The notes beneath the pieces are model-generated. The model saw only the letters and a program-made list of their open reading frames with translations. It did no database searches and was not told where the DNA came from. A stretch of DNA of 64,000 bases from Ktedonobacteria bacterium brp13 (GTDB lineage: Bacteria; Chloroflexota; Ktedonobacteria; Ktedonobacterales; Ktedonobacteraceae). Positions 46,271-54,785 of this stretch are shown here, in pieces. The stretch covers positions 1,488,001-1,552,000 of the forward strand of contig AP024096.1 of NCBI GenBank assembly GCA_015099395.1. Direction: 5' to 3'. Positions within the stretch are counted from its first letter, which is position 1, and each line of letters starts with the position of its first letter. The position numbers and the translations under genes are program-made.

Positions 46271-46873
46271 ATGGAAAACGATGACACACAGAGGCAACAT
46301 CTGCTCGTTCCCAGGCCAGATAACGAGCTTCCCGAACCCGACGATCTGGCGCACATTTTCAACGAGGTAGGCACTCAAAGACTCATTCTGCGCCGCCTGC
46401 GCGTCAGCGATGGCCCTGCAATGTTTGCTGTGCATGGGGACCCAGCAACGAACCGTTACAACCCTGCTGGTCCTCATCCAGATTTGGCAACGAGCGAGGA
46501 GATGTTGCGACAATGCCGCCAACACTGGCAGGTCTATGGCTTCGGGTACTGGGCAGTCGCGCTTCCGCAGGAGGAGAACATCATCGGCTTTGGTGGAGTA
46601 GAGCATTTGGTCTGGCGTCATCGGGACGTGCTCAACCTCTACTACCGCTTCACACCAAGCGCGTGGGGCAAAGGGTATGCCACCGAACTGGCACGAACGG
46701 CTATGGCCCTTGCACGAGGACATCTCCCACCGTGGCCTGTGATCGCCCGCACCAGGGTTGAGAATATTGCCTCCATACGAACTGCTGAACGAACTGGGCT
46801 GTTGCGACGTTCTGATTTGGATACGGAACATGTGGTGTTCGCTCTCGGCTGGGCATCTCTTGACGATCATTAG
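46271..46873 (+). CDS. GNAT acetyltransferase (RimJ/RimL type)
   Basis: The 200-residue protein matches the Acetyltransf_3 group: LILRRLRVSDGPAMFAVHGD, YGFGYWAVALPQEENIIGFG, then the acetyl-CoA loop region TPSAWGKGYATELARTAMAL and RVENIASIRTAERTGLL. It transfers acetyl groups to amines such as protein N-termini or small molecules; the target is not readable. ATG 46271 follows GGAAAGGAAGAGATC. It lies inside the ISL3 terminal repeats, on the transposase strand, so it is a mobile cargo gene. Confidence 0.88.
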   Translation: MENDDTQRQHLLVPRPDNELPEPDDLAHIFNEVGTQRLILRRLRVSDGPAMFAVHGDPATNRYNPAGPHPDLATSEEMLRQCRQHWQVYGFGYWAVALPQEENIIGFGGVEHLVWRHRDVLNLYYRFTPSAWGKGYATELARTAMALARGHLPPWPVIARTRVENIASIRTAERTGLLRRSDLDTEHVVFALGWASLDDH

Positions 46874-47153
46874 CATTGGCTTTAGGGAAAAAGGGGTTGG
46901 TCAAACTTTCGGGAATCCACAGCCAGCCAGCTTCACCAAAGTCGATGGAGAGCCAAACTCGTCTTCAATTGGCAATGCGGCAACTACTGTAGCTGTCACC
47001 AGCTGTATGACTTTCGATCCGCATGACCCCGCCAGTTTCCCCAAGTCGTGGCCGGGCTAGCAATAATTCGCTCAGGAACTATTGAATCAGGGTCTCACGC
47101 CAGACATCTCTCTACGCATCGAGAGGAAGACATCTCTTGCTGCCAGGTATCCC

Positions 47154-47182
47154 TTGTTCGGAAAACGATGTTCTTGTATACT
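47154..47182 (+). promoter_or_regulatory. Sigma-70-type promoter of the hydrolase
   Basis: TTGTTC (47154-47159), a 17-bp spacer and TATACT (47177-47182) precede the hydrolase start by 63 bp. CTCTAAGCG is repeated right after the -10 box. Confidence 0.45.
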
Positions 47183-47245
47183 CTAAGCGACTCTAAGCGC
47201 ATTCTACCAGAACACACTTTGATATGGATACCTGAAAGGAAGCTC

Positions 47246-48151
47246 ATGACCACAGGCCCATCCGTTGTCACGCAAGAGGATGTCACCTATGCAAATGGAA
47301 AGATCAGACTTGCTGGGACCGTTTTCACTCCCGAAGTGAGCCGACCTTGTCCTGGTATGGTCTTTGTCCATGGAGCGGGCGATGAGACACGCGGCGCTTG
47401 GCGTGATCGAGCAGAAGCCATCGCGCGTCAAGGTATTGCAACATTGATTTATGATAAACGTGGGACAGGAGATTCCACCGGAAACTGGCGCACGAGTTCC
47501 TACGAGGTACTCGCTGAGGATGCCATTGCCGGCATCCGCTTCCTCAAGCAATGCTGCCCTGGGCTTGATCTCCCAGTTGTCGGACTCTGCGGCATAAGTG
47601 AGGGCGGGTGGGTGGTTCCACTGGCCGCGACCCTTTCGTCAGAGGTGGATTTCATCATCACCGTCTCGGCTGCTGGAATGACACCGACCATCCAGGAATA
47701 CTACCATCGTGAGATTCTGATCCGCAAGAGGTGTTCAAACAGGATCGTGAGAGCGTTGAGCATGCTCGCAGTAAAAGGCATCTACAACTTCATCCGCCTT
47801 CTCCCAAAGTCAGCCCCTGGAATGTTGGGTTTTTGGCGGCGGACGCTCTTTTTCGATCCATTGCCCACCTGGCGACACCTCCGACAACCTATCCTTACCC
47901 TGTGGGGAGAACAAGACGAGGTTGTACCAGCGCAAGAGAGCGCCATCATGATTGAACAGGTGTTGCGAGAAGCAGGCCATCCCGATTACACGATCCGTCT
48001 TTTCCCCGAAGGAGATCATGGGATTGGTGCTATGGTAACGACTCCTGAGGGGCAGTCGGAATGGCAATCAGTTCCCGGTTTTCTGGAGACAATTGGAGGG
48101 TGGGTCTGGGAGCGGATACAGAAGAAGACACGAGAGGGCACACTATCGTAG
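47246..48151 (+). CDS. Alpha/beta hydrolase
   Basis: The 301-residue protein has the oxyanion region VFVHGAGDETRG, YDKRGTGDSTGNW, nucleophile elbow GLCGISEGGWVVPLA (Ser in GISEGG), the acid in LTLWGEQDEVVPAQES and the His in EGDHGIGA, a complete Ser-Asp-His triad. It resembles dienelactone-hydrolase/acyl-aminoacyl-peptidase-like esterases. ATG 47246 follows AAAGGAAGCTC; the longer frame from 47048 begins in non-coding sequence. Confidence 0.88.
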   Translation: MTTGPSVVTQEDVTYANGKIRLAGTVFTPEVSRPCPGMVFVHGAGDETRGAWRDRAEAIARQGIATLIYDKRGTGDSTGNWRTSSYEVLAEDAIAGIRFLKQCCPGLDLPVVGLCGISEGGWVVPLAATLSSEVDFIITVSAAGMTPTIQEYYHREILIRKRCSNRIVRALSMLAVKGIYNFIRLLPKSAPGMLGFWRRTLFFDPLPTWRHLRQPILTLWGEQDEVVPAQESAIMIEQVLREAGHPDYTIRLFPEGDHGIGAMVTTPEGQSEWQSVPGFLETIGGWVWERIQKKTREGTLS

Positions 48152-48232
48152 GATAGTATGATCGCAACGCAGTACACTCGTAGAGAACAGGTACGCAGAA
48201 GAAACCACCGATTCATCTGATGGTGACCCACA

Positions 48233-48513
48233 GCCGAGATACGTGCAAAAATAGGACATAGGCATGAGATGTAATAGTGGTAAATTCGCTCTCTATCTCA
48301 TCCTTGCAGAAAGATACAGCTACTCATTTAGGTTAGCGGACGAAAAGCTAATTAAAACAGGGCTTTTTCATCTGCTAATGCCCTCAAGATTGAGGCAATG
48401 CCATGTCTGCTAAGGTTCTAGCGTTCAAGAACGTAGCAAATACGAAGCAGAAATGACAAATAATGCATCTTTTACCCGTTTTCCCTGTGTCCTATTTTTA
48501 CAGGTATCTCGGC
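48233..48513. mobile_element. Candidate MITE with about 28-bp inverted ends
   Basis: GCCGAGATACGTGCAAAAAT... at the left and its inverted counterpart at the right differ at only a few bases over about 28 positions, enclosing 281 bp with no ORF. No clear target duplication is visible, perhaps because its right side abuts a truncated IS701 transposase. Confidence 0.5.
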
Positions 48514-48520
48514 CCTGGGT

Positions 48521-48744
48521 CTAGACGGTATCCGCCACCACCCACGAGATCAGGAGCTGTTCTTGGAAGAGCCGCTCCATCATCTGCACGGCCAGTTCCG
48601 GCTTCGTCCGAAAGCGCACCGACTCGGGGATAGCAGCGGCTCGACGCCGATCAGTATCCTCACACCAGTCGGCGGGCGGATACAGCTCACGGTCAATCAG
48701 GCTGTGGCCACGCGATGTCACATAGGAGATTATGTGGAATTGAC
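48521..48744 (-). pseudogene. IS701-type transposase, middle fragment
   Basis: The minus strand reads YVTSRGHSLIDRELYPPADW, then CEDTDRRRAAAIPESVRFRT and LLISWVVADTV before a stop. This is the IS701 segment that follows GVFL in the N-terminal part at 49157-49615. The C-terminal third, with the last catalytic residue, is missing at the junction with the MITE. Confidence 0.7.
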
Positions 48745-49078
48745 TGTGATTCACGGCAATTAATGGCCGCCAAAAACGGCATATCTTGGCCGATAAGCAG
48801 AAGCATTCAAGCTCAATAGCGGCTGTGCTAAAACTGCAAATCCTGGCCGAAAGTGCAAAAATTGGGCAATTCTTGGCCGAAAGTGCAAAAATTGGGCAAT
48901 TCTTGGCCGAAAGTGCAAAATCTGCAAACAAATTTGATCGGCTCTAGAAGCTCGGTCAGCGTTCAATTAACAATTGAGCCATCGGCCAAGAAACGATTTT
49001 GAACGGAAAATTCCGTTTCGGAAGTAACCAAAAATCGAATAATGTGGCCGGGGCGGCAATCAAATGCCGTGAGTAACA
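48745..49078. mobile_element. MITE family 1, copy 2
   Basis: Near-identical to 34506-34809 with the same 27-bp inverted ends, but 334 bp because the internal 30-bp unit occurs once more. Flanked by the 5-bp duplication TTGAC (48740-48744, 49079-49083). It lies inside a short element that itself interrupts the IS701 remnant. Confidence 0.88.
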
Positions 49079-49156
49079 TTGACCCCCGTTGTCCTGAAAA
49101 ATGGCAGAGGAATCGAGCGTCAAAGCCACATAATAGGAGATAAGTGGCAATTGTTT

Positions 49157-49615
49157 TCAATTCCACTTATCATCTAGGAACACGCCCACCTGACAATTCT
49201 CGACCTGTCCTGTCGTGCCGCAATATTGCAACCCAACTCCTGCCGATTTGCGGCCTTGCTTGAGGAAACTGGTTTCATCGATGGCTACAATGGCACCTTG
49301 ACGACCTAGCTGTTCCACGACATAGCGACGCAAGTCATCGCGTACCCCATCGGTGTCCCAGACCGCGCTGGAGAGCAAACGTTGCATCCCATCAGGACAG
49401 ACTTCTCCGGCGTGTTCAGCCAATTGCCAGCCGTTTTTGCGCTCCGTTTCACTCAAGATACCTTGCAGATAGGCCAGTGCCCGGAGCCGCGGCTCCGGTC
49501 GGGCAAAGCGGGGGGCAATACGGGCATGCAGATGGAAAAGCGCCTGGGTCCAACGGCAAACATCGGTGGCGGTCGTCCCGGTGGCGGTACGTGTGGTATG
49601 CTTGTCTTGCTTCAT
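49157..49615 (-). pseudogene. IS701-type transposase, N-terminal fragment
   Basis: ATG 49615 behind AAGGAGAAGAAG begins 152 residues: [60 protein letters not shown] with the first catalytic Asp, and [10 protein letters not shown]. After GVFL the frame enters an inserted palindrome (GATAAGTGG/CCACTTATC) and stops. The continuation is at 48521-48744. Confidence 0.8.
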
Positions 49616-49927
49616 CTTCTTCTCCTTTTGGTGTCAATCTCTGGGTTTGAGTTTTACATCTCCAGAGTGTCACATCTGAAAGAAGATGAACATGGAGCTT
49701 TTCTTCAGCTTTCAAGCTCTTATTGCTCGGTTAAAAAGTGCGGCTGTAGTGTTTGGCGCAGTGGACAAGTCACACAAGCGCAGGTATATAGACTTACCCT
49801 GGCTTGTAAAAGGGGAAGCATGGTTCAACTCTCATTCGAAGCGCTCTCAAGGGCCATCTTTGTTTATGGCAATGCACTCGATGAATTACCGTGTTTTCAT
49901 CGAGGACATCGCATCCTCTTCTCCTTA

Positions 49928-50216
49928 TGGTAATTGCGCTGAAAGTTCGAACAAAAGTGAGCGTGGAGAGCCCATATGTCGAACCTTCAGCGCAAAATTT
50001 TTTGCGCTGAAGGTTCGACGCTACTTCCATGTTCTGGTTCATTTCATAATAACAGACCATTTTCAGCAGAAAAGACGTATAACCAATTTCCATTTGTTCC
50101 CTGGCATATTCCGCCCTGGGAGCGGTACGAGCCACCGAGGTTCTGCCTTGATCGAACATTGAGCGCAAAATTCGATCATTGAGGTTGATTCCGTCGAACA
50201 TTCAGCGCAATTACCA
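49928..50216. mobile_element. MITE family 2 with five alternating motif copies
   Basis: 289 bp with inverted ends TGGTAATTGCGCTGAAAGTT / counterpart and the 5-bp duplication CCTTA on both sides (49923-49927, 50217-50221). The motif TTGCGCTGAANGTTCGA occurs five times in alternating orientation; two copies meet in a near-perfect 41-bp palindrome at 49978-50018. The region 49616-49927 before it shows no credible gene. Confidence 0.75.
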
Positions 50217-50221
50217 CCTTA

Positions 50222-50754
50222 CGCCGACCTGGTGATAAATGACCCACGAAGTGAGCAGATCTGGCCCTCAAACGTGGGAAATTGCCCTCAATCGTGAGCA
50301 CTGGGACAAAAATTCCTGGGCAAACCGCTCCACATCTAGGGTATCATCAGAGAAAGTTGTAAATAACCCGAATGCGCTGGGCGGTTGGCGTGTCCTTGTT
50401 GTAAATCCCAAGATTCGGCGGGAGAAATCTGCATAACTCTGCGGGCTATCGTAAGCTGAGGAGCTTTCCCTTTGGCTCTTTGTTCGTCAGGATACCTATG
50501 CCGATTCCGCTTAGAATGTTGGGATTTACAATGGAAGTACCGGCGCTGCCCTGGTTGGTAATATGTTTGGCAGAGTTGAGTCTAAAAACTTTCCCTCTAT
50601 TTCCTTGCCTCTGCTCTCGTGATATGGTACGCTTGTTCCAGATACATATTGGTTCAATTGCTTGCCCCGTCTGGAGGTGCATGTTCCTGGCCTGATAGCT
50701 CGCGCCTTCGGCGTTCGCCCAGATGGGGTATTTTAAACCACCAGGAGTTGGAAC
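50222..50754. other. Non-coding region with an inverted repeat
   Basis: No gene is seen. TTGTAAATCCCAAGATTC at 50399 has an inverted partner ending at 50531 with one mismatch, and a related TTGTAAATAACCCGAATGCG lies at 50357, suggesting another small palindromic element. Confidence 0.35.
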
Positions 50755-51831
50755 ATGATGCAGAAGAGAACAACGCCACCCCCACCCCTTGATATCACCG
50801 CTTTCTTTCCTGAATTAGCTCCCCTGGCTCGCCGAGCTGTACGCCTGCACCCACGTCGAGGCTCTGAACCTGGACCAGATGAAAGCAAGGTGGGCGGCAC
50901 GTTTCTCTGGCCCGCCAACGAACCCTGGCCGATGTGTTCGGTTGGTCATGCCCAGACTGAACCTCGGCGCAGACAGGAGGCAGAATTGCTGCGCAGGGAG
51001 GCGGGGACCTGGGGTCCAGTGAATGAGCGCAACAGAGCGTGGTATGTGAATGGTTCCCTGTCCAGGGAACCTGACCCAATGCCCGCGGGCCAGCCACATG
51101 GAGCCTATGTCGGGGTCATCCAGTTGCGAGCTGCTGATGTCCCCGAACTTGGCTTTCCAGAAGGTTGTGATCTCTTTCAATTGCTCTGGTGTCCACGAGA
51201 CCATGGTCATGAAGAATACTCCTACTGGGGGCCCGAATGCCGCGTGTATTGGAGACAGAGCAGCACCATTTCTGAGGTCCTGAAGGAGCAGCCAGTACCC
51301 ACCATCTTCAATCCTGATTATATGCCGCAGGTCTGCCAGTTTATCCCGGAACGTACTCAAGACTATCCAGGCATCTTCGCACTTCCCAAAGAGTTGCAGT
51401 ACCGCATCTGGAGCTGGGAAGAGACAGAGGCCGCTCAAGGCCACATATACGTCTACGGCTCCCATCTGGGTGCAGCTCCGGGTATGAAGATTGGCGATAA
51501 TGTAGATTGGATTCAGGATCCCTGGCTCCCCCCCTGTCCATCATGGGTTTTTTTGCATATCCCCCCGAAACGGTGTACTCGTTTCGGGGGGATATGCAAA
51601 AAAACCCATGATGGTGGCTTACGTCCTCTTGCGGAAACCCTCGCCACTGCGACAATCTTATGCTCTGTCCTCAGTTATCTTCATACGCATCAGCCACCAA
51701 TTATCTTCCGTGATCTTAAACCTGCAAATATTATGCGCACACCGGCGGGTCATATCTATCTAATTGATTTTGGCATTGCACGTCACTTCAAACCGGGGCA
51801 GGCAAAAGGGGAGCGTTGCATTGCCTCTTGA
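50755..51831 (+). pseudogene. Chimeric ORF: DUF1963-like protein, palindrome, Ser/Thr kinase piece
   Basis: The 358-residue frame is a fusion of three unrelated parts. Residues 1-261 match DUF1963/YwqG-like proteins (GGTFLWPANEPWP, GYVGVIQLRAADVPEL-like, DLFQLLWCPRDH, NVDWIQDPWLPPCP). Residues about 262-288 are encoded by a 77-bp perfect palindrome. The rest is the middle of a protein kinase: TILCSVLSYLHTHQPPIIFR, DLKPANIM with the catalytic Asp, and IYLIDFGIARHFKPG with DFG. The kinase lacks its N lobe and C-terminal lobe and ends at a transposase remnant. No function is expected, although the frame stays open throughout. Confidence 0.7.
51538..51614. repeat. 77-bp perfect palindrome (35-bp arms)
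   Basis: Arms beginning CCATCATGGGTTTTTTTGCA are perfectly complementary around a 7-base loop. It marks the exact junction between the DUF1963-like part and the kinase part of the chimeric frame, and 77 is not a multiple of three. Confidence 0.85.
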
Positions 51832-52074
51832 CGGGTGATTCTCCAGTGGGGGGTCATGATCTGCTCGTGGGTCACGGCCTCATTATCCAGGAAGCGATAG
51901 GCGGCCAGCGTCTCTGCCCAGTTGTGCATGCTTTCCGGCAAGGATGACGAGGGGTTCTCCGCAATGGCCGTTGCCATCTTGACCAGGCGATCTGTACGCC
52001 GCAGATCCCCCAATTCTGTCGTGCCGAAGGTTTCTCCTGCCCATTTGTCGGGATGCTCCAATCTTTCTCCATCC
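51815..52074 (-). pseudogene. IS4/Tn5-type transposase, N-terminal fragment
   Basis: The minus strand reads WAGETFGTTELGDLRRTDRL, then NPSSSLPESMHNWAETLAAY, RFLDNEAVTHEQIMTPHW, the Tn5-type DNA-binding domain of IS4-family transposases. The catalytic domain is missing; the fragment ends where the kinase piece begins. Confidence 0.75.
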
Positions 52075-52143
52075 ATCCATCTTTCTTGTTCCTTTCCTCT
52101 ACACAGCTTCTCCTTCCAGCTTACCAGAATATGTGTTAACTTG

Positions 52144-52542
52144 TCAGTATTCTTTGTTGGGATCATACCCCATGAAAACATCGTGTGTGTATGGGAGTGT
52201 GTATGGGAGCCTCGCTCCCCCTACCTGCTGTACCTCCTGTGGCAGGGGAGCCTGTTCCAGGCCTGCTTCATCCACACGGCTCCCTTCCTGCTCACGCTGC
52301 TGTTTCCATTTCTCTACTGCTAATTGTCCTGCTAATTTTCCTGCTGATTCTCCCGCAGACTTCGCCCTTTTCACACTTCCAGACGCCCCCAGTTCCGCAA
52401 TGTACGCATCCTTGTTTGCCGCATGGTACGCATCCTTGTACACCTTAGAGCGCTCTTTGTTCTCTGGCTTCGCCATGTACCTCTTCTGACGTGCTGCCTT
52501 AGCTGCTTTTTTAACCTCCGAAGCCAGTGCATTCGTCCTCAT
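52144..52542 (-). CDS. Hypothetical basic protein
   Basis: I do not recognise this 132-residue protein. It is rich in Ala, Lys and Glu and predicted helical (ASEVKKAAKAARQKRYMAKP, GESAGKLAGQLAVEKWKQQR), resembling small DNA-associated or mobilisation-type proteins only in composition. In the sequence before the IS630 insertion its ATG overlaps the TGA of a 37-codon upstream ORF (ATGA), so it was probably translated by coupling. That upstream ORF is now split by IS630. Confidence 0.5.
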   Translation of the reverse strand: MRTNALASEVKKAAKAARQKRYMAKPENKERSKVYKDAYHAANKDAYIAELGASGSVKRAKSAGESAGKLAGQLAVEKWKQQREQEGSRVDEAGLEQAPLPQEVQQVGGARLPYTLPYTHDVFMGYDPNKEY

Positions 52543-52576
52543 CTCATCCCAATTCTTATTGATGTCAGCATGAGTA

Positions 52577-53630
52577 ACTAAAGTCCCGAAAAAAGTAGCC
52601 GATAAGGGAGGTATGAGCAAGATTACTCCCCCTCCCCAAAATTGGCGTGAAGGACGCCGCCTGCGTGCATGGGAACTGCATGAGCAAGGATGGAAACAGA
52701 AGGAGATTGCCCAAGCGCTTGGAGTTACCGAGGGCGCAGTGAGCCAGTGGTTCAAAAAGGCCAAGACAGAGGGAACTGAAAGCTTGCGCCATCATCCAGC
52801 GCCTGGTCCAACCCCCAGGATGAGTGATGCACAGCTGGCCCAACTGCCCAGCGAGCTTTCCAAAGGACCGGAGGCCTTTGGCTTTCGTGGACAGGTTTGG
52901 ACCACAGCGCGGGTCGCGCAGATGATCCTGCAGGTGTTCGGGATTCGTTATCATCCGGCTCATTGTAGTCGTCTCCTTCGCCAAATCAAATACAGTCAAC
53001 AAAAGCCCATCCAGAAAGCGACGCAACGCGATGAAGTCGCTATCCAGACGTGGCAAGATGAACAGTGGAAGCAGCTAAAAAAAAGGCCAAAGACGAAGAT
53101 CGGACGCTCGTCTTTGTAGATGAGTCGGCGTTTTATCTGCTGCCAATGGCGGTTCGGACGTATGCCCCGGTCAGACAGACGCCTGTCTTGAACGTCAAAC
53201 TGACGCGCGACCATCTTTCGGCCATTGGTGGCATTACTCCAGAAGGAAGGATCTTCATGCAGACGCAAGACCACTCGTACAAGGGGGACGATGTGGCTCG
53301 CTTTTTGCAGATCCTCTTGCGTGAAATCCCCGGCAAGTTGTTGGTCATCTGGGATGGTGCGTCCATTCATCGATGTAAAGCAATCAAAGATTTCTTGGCC
53401 AACGGCGGAGCCAAACGTATTCATCTCGAACGCCTGCCTGCCTATGCTCCTGAGCTCAATCCACAAGAAGGCGTTTGGAATCTGCTCAAACGTGTCGAAC
53501 TGAAGAATGTTTGTTGTCTTGACGTGCAACACATCCAACGGGAGCTGAGTCGTGCCAAAGAGCGATTGAGGCATCGCAAACCTGTCCTTCGCCAATGTTT
53601 CGCCCACGCTGGCTGTTTTCTTTAGTCCTT
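52577..53630 (+). mobile_element. IS630-type element
   Basis: The element carries a two-frame transposase and lies between TA dinucleotides (52575-52576 and 53631-53632), the IS630 target. Ends share CTAAAG and GAAAA..AGCC as imperfect inverted repeats. It interrupts a small leftward ORF. Confidence 0.65.
52613..53625 (+). CDS. IS630-type transposase made by -1 frameshifting
   Basis: Frame A (52613-53119) holds the HTH part: ELHEQGWKQKEIAQALGVTE, GAVSQWFKKAK and a Winged_helix_2 segment. Frame B ends at 53625 and holds the DDE core: TLVFVDESAFYLLPMAVRTY with the first Asp, LLVIWDGASIHR with the second, and PAYAPELNPQEGVWNLLK with the Glu. The frames overlap at A AAA AAA G within CTA AAA AAA AGG (about 53077-53085), an ideal -1 slippery heptamer, so the product of about 337 residues is made by frameshifting, as known for IS630. 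Confidence 0.88.
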
Positions 53631-53708
53631 TATGTTGAGATCAATAGCTTGATCTGTTGATGAAAATGCTCCCATCTCAGGCCGCTTTCCTTTATCTCCT
53701 GCCATCAT
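53622..53708 (-). pseudogene. 5' part of a small ORF split by IS630
   Basis: ATGATG behind AAGGAG starts MMAGDKGKRPEMGAFSST, then DQAIDLN, and runs into the IS630 end. Removing IS630 and one TA gives a 37-codon ORF whose TGA overlaps the ATG of the hypothetical gene ending at 52144. The rest of 53709-53824 contains the left end of an IS6 remnant. Confidence 0.45.
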
Positions 53709-53824
53709 GCTCTCCTTGTGTTTTCTCTCTATTCTACCATCTCTGTCACCTCTTACTTTTCCCGGTTGTGTTGCAAAAACTCTGAGAAGGATCTTTGGGG
53801 TTGAACGCTCCCATTTTGTGGGCT

Positions 53825-54643
53825 TTAGATTGCCACTCCGAACAGCTCAGCGATGAATGTCGCTTGACTGGTGCTGTCTCTTTTCTTTACTCCTGGTACC
53901 TGACCTTTCCTGATCATATGCATCACTTCATATCCCTGCAATGTTCTTTGTGCTATTTCAAACGAAAAGAAGCCCATCCCTGGCTTGGTCAAGCGTTGGG
54001 GAAAGGTTGGATGAAGCGATGATCCTGCTCGATCAGATTATTCAAGTATTTGACCTGTCTCAATTCCACGTGCTCAGGCAGCACGCCAGCACCTTTGAGC
54101 TCAGCAATGGCCTTGGGATAGGCTACGTTTTTATCAACGTTGATCACCCGAGGCGTCCGCGTGATGATGAGGTCAGTCGGAGTCAGCGGTTGGGCTACAC
54201 CCTCTTCGATTGGATGATTTTGAGGAGCGGAACACGTCGAAACGTGCAGTGCTTTGCAGAAAAAGCGTTTGGCGGCCTCGGCATCGCGGGTTGGACTCAA
54301 CAGGAACTCGAGCGTATTCCCCTGCGAATCCACAGCCCGATACAGATACGTCCAGACTTTTTTGATCTTGATATACGTCTCGTCCACGCGTCCTCGAGTC
54401 GTTATAGGCTTTGAGATGTGGTCGGCAGCGCTTCTCCAGTTCGGGGGCGTAGCGTTGCCCCCAGCGGTAGATCGTGGTGTGATCGACGTGCAACCCACGC
54501 TCGAGCATCATTTCTTCCAGATCACGATAGCTGAGCGCATAGTGCAAGTACCAGCGGACGCACAAAAGAATGATGTCGGGCTGGAAATGACGCCATTTGA
54601 ACGGGGTTGGGGTAAGACAAGGATTCGTACAAAAATGGGCCAA
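53825..54643 (-). pseudogene. IS6-family transposase with two frameshifts
   Basis: Three consecutive frames together make one IS6 transposase. They read FKWRHFQPDIILLCVRWYLH and ERGLHVDHTTIYRWGQRYAP, then GRVDETYIKIKKVWTYLYRA and NVDKNVAYPKAIAELKGAG, then LTKPGMGFFSFEIAQRTLQG. Shifts lie near 54400 and 54012. An IS6-type end, GGTTGTGTTGCAAAAACTCT, is at 53764; the other end is missing. Confidence 0.8.
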
Positions 54644-54674
54644 TCGACCGCAATGATGATCTCTACGCGTACGC

Positions 54675-54705
54675 TATCGCACCTAATAGCCCATTAGGTG
54701 CGATA
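54675..54705. repeat. Palindrome of TATCGCACCTAAT, related sites nearby
   Basis: TATCGCACCTAAT and its complement flank AGCCC. The half-site ATTAGGTGCGATA recurs at 54769-54781, directly before the recombinase start, and GATAGGTGCGATA occurs near 56222 within the second recombinase. The spacing suggests recombination or operator sites. Confidence 0.5.
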
Positions 54706-54785
54706 TCTTGCCTTTTGGCGACGAAAACAGTACACTCAACACCACCAAATTGAGTCCCCAAATTCCGCATTAGGTGCGATACCAT

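Larger units (their letters stand above)
44514..46953 (+). mobile_element. ISL3-family element with a GNAT passenger gene
   Basis: Ends are GCTCTCCCACCACTTTGGTG and the inverted GCTCTCCATCGACTTTGGTG. CAAACTCG flanks both sides (44506-44513, 46954-46961), an 8-bp duplication as usual for ISL3, with one extra A at the left. It contains the transposase and, 53 bp behind it, an acetyltransferase gene. Confidence 0.8.

Noticed and set aside
49686..50162. 158-codon frame on the plus strand
   Set aside because: It runs through MITE family 2 and its palindrome, with no domain, so it is not a gene.
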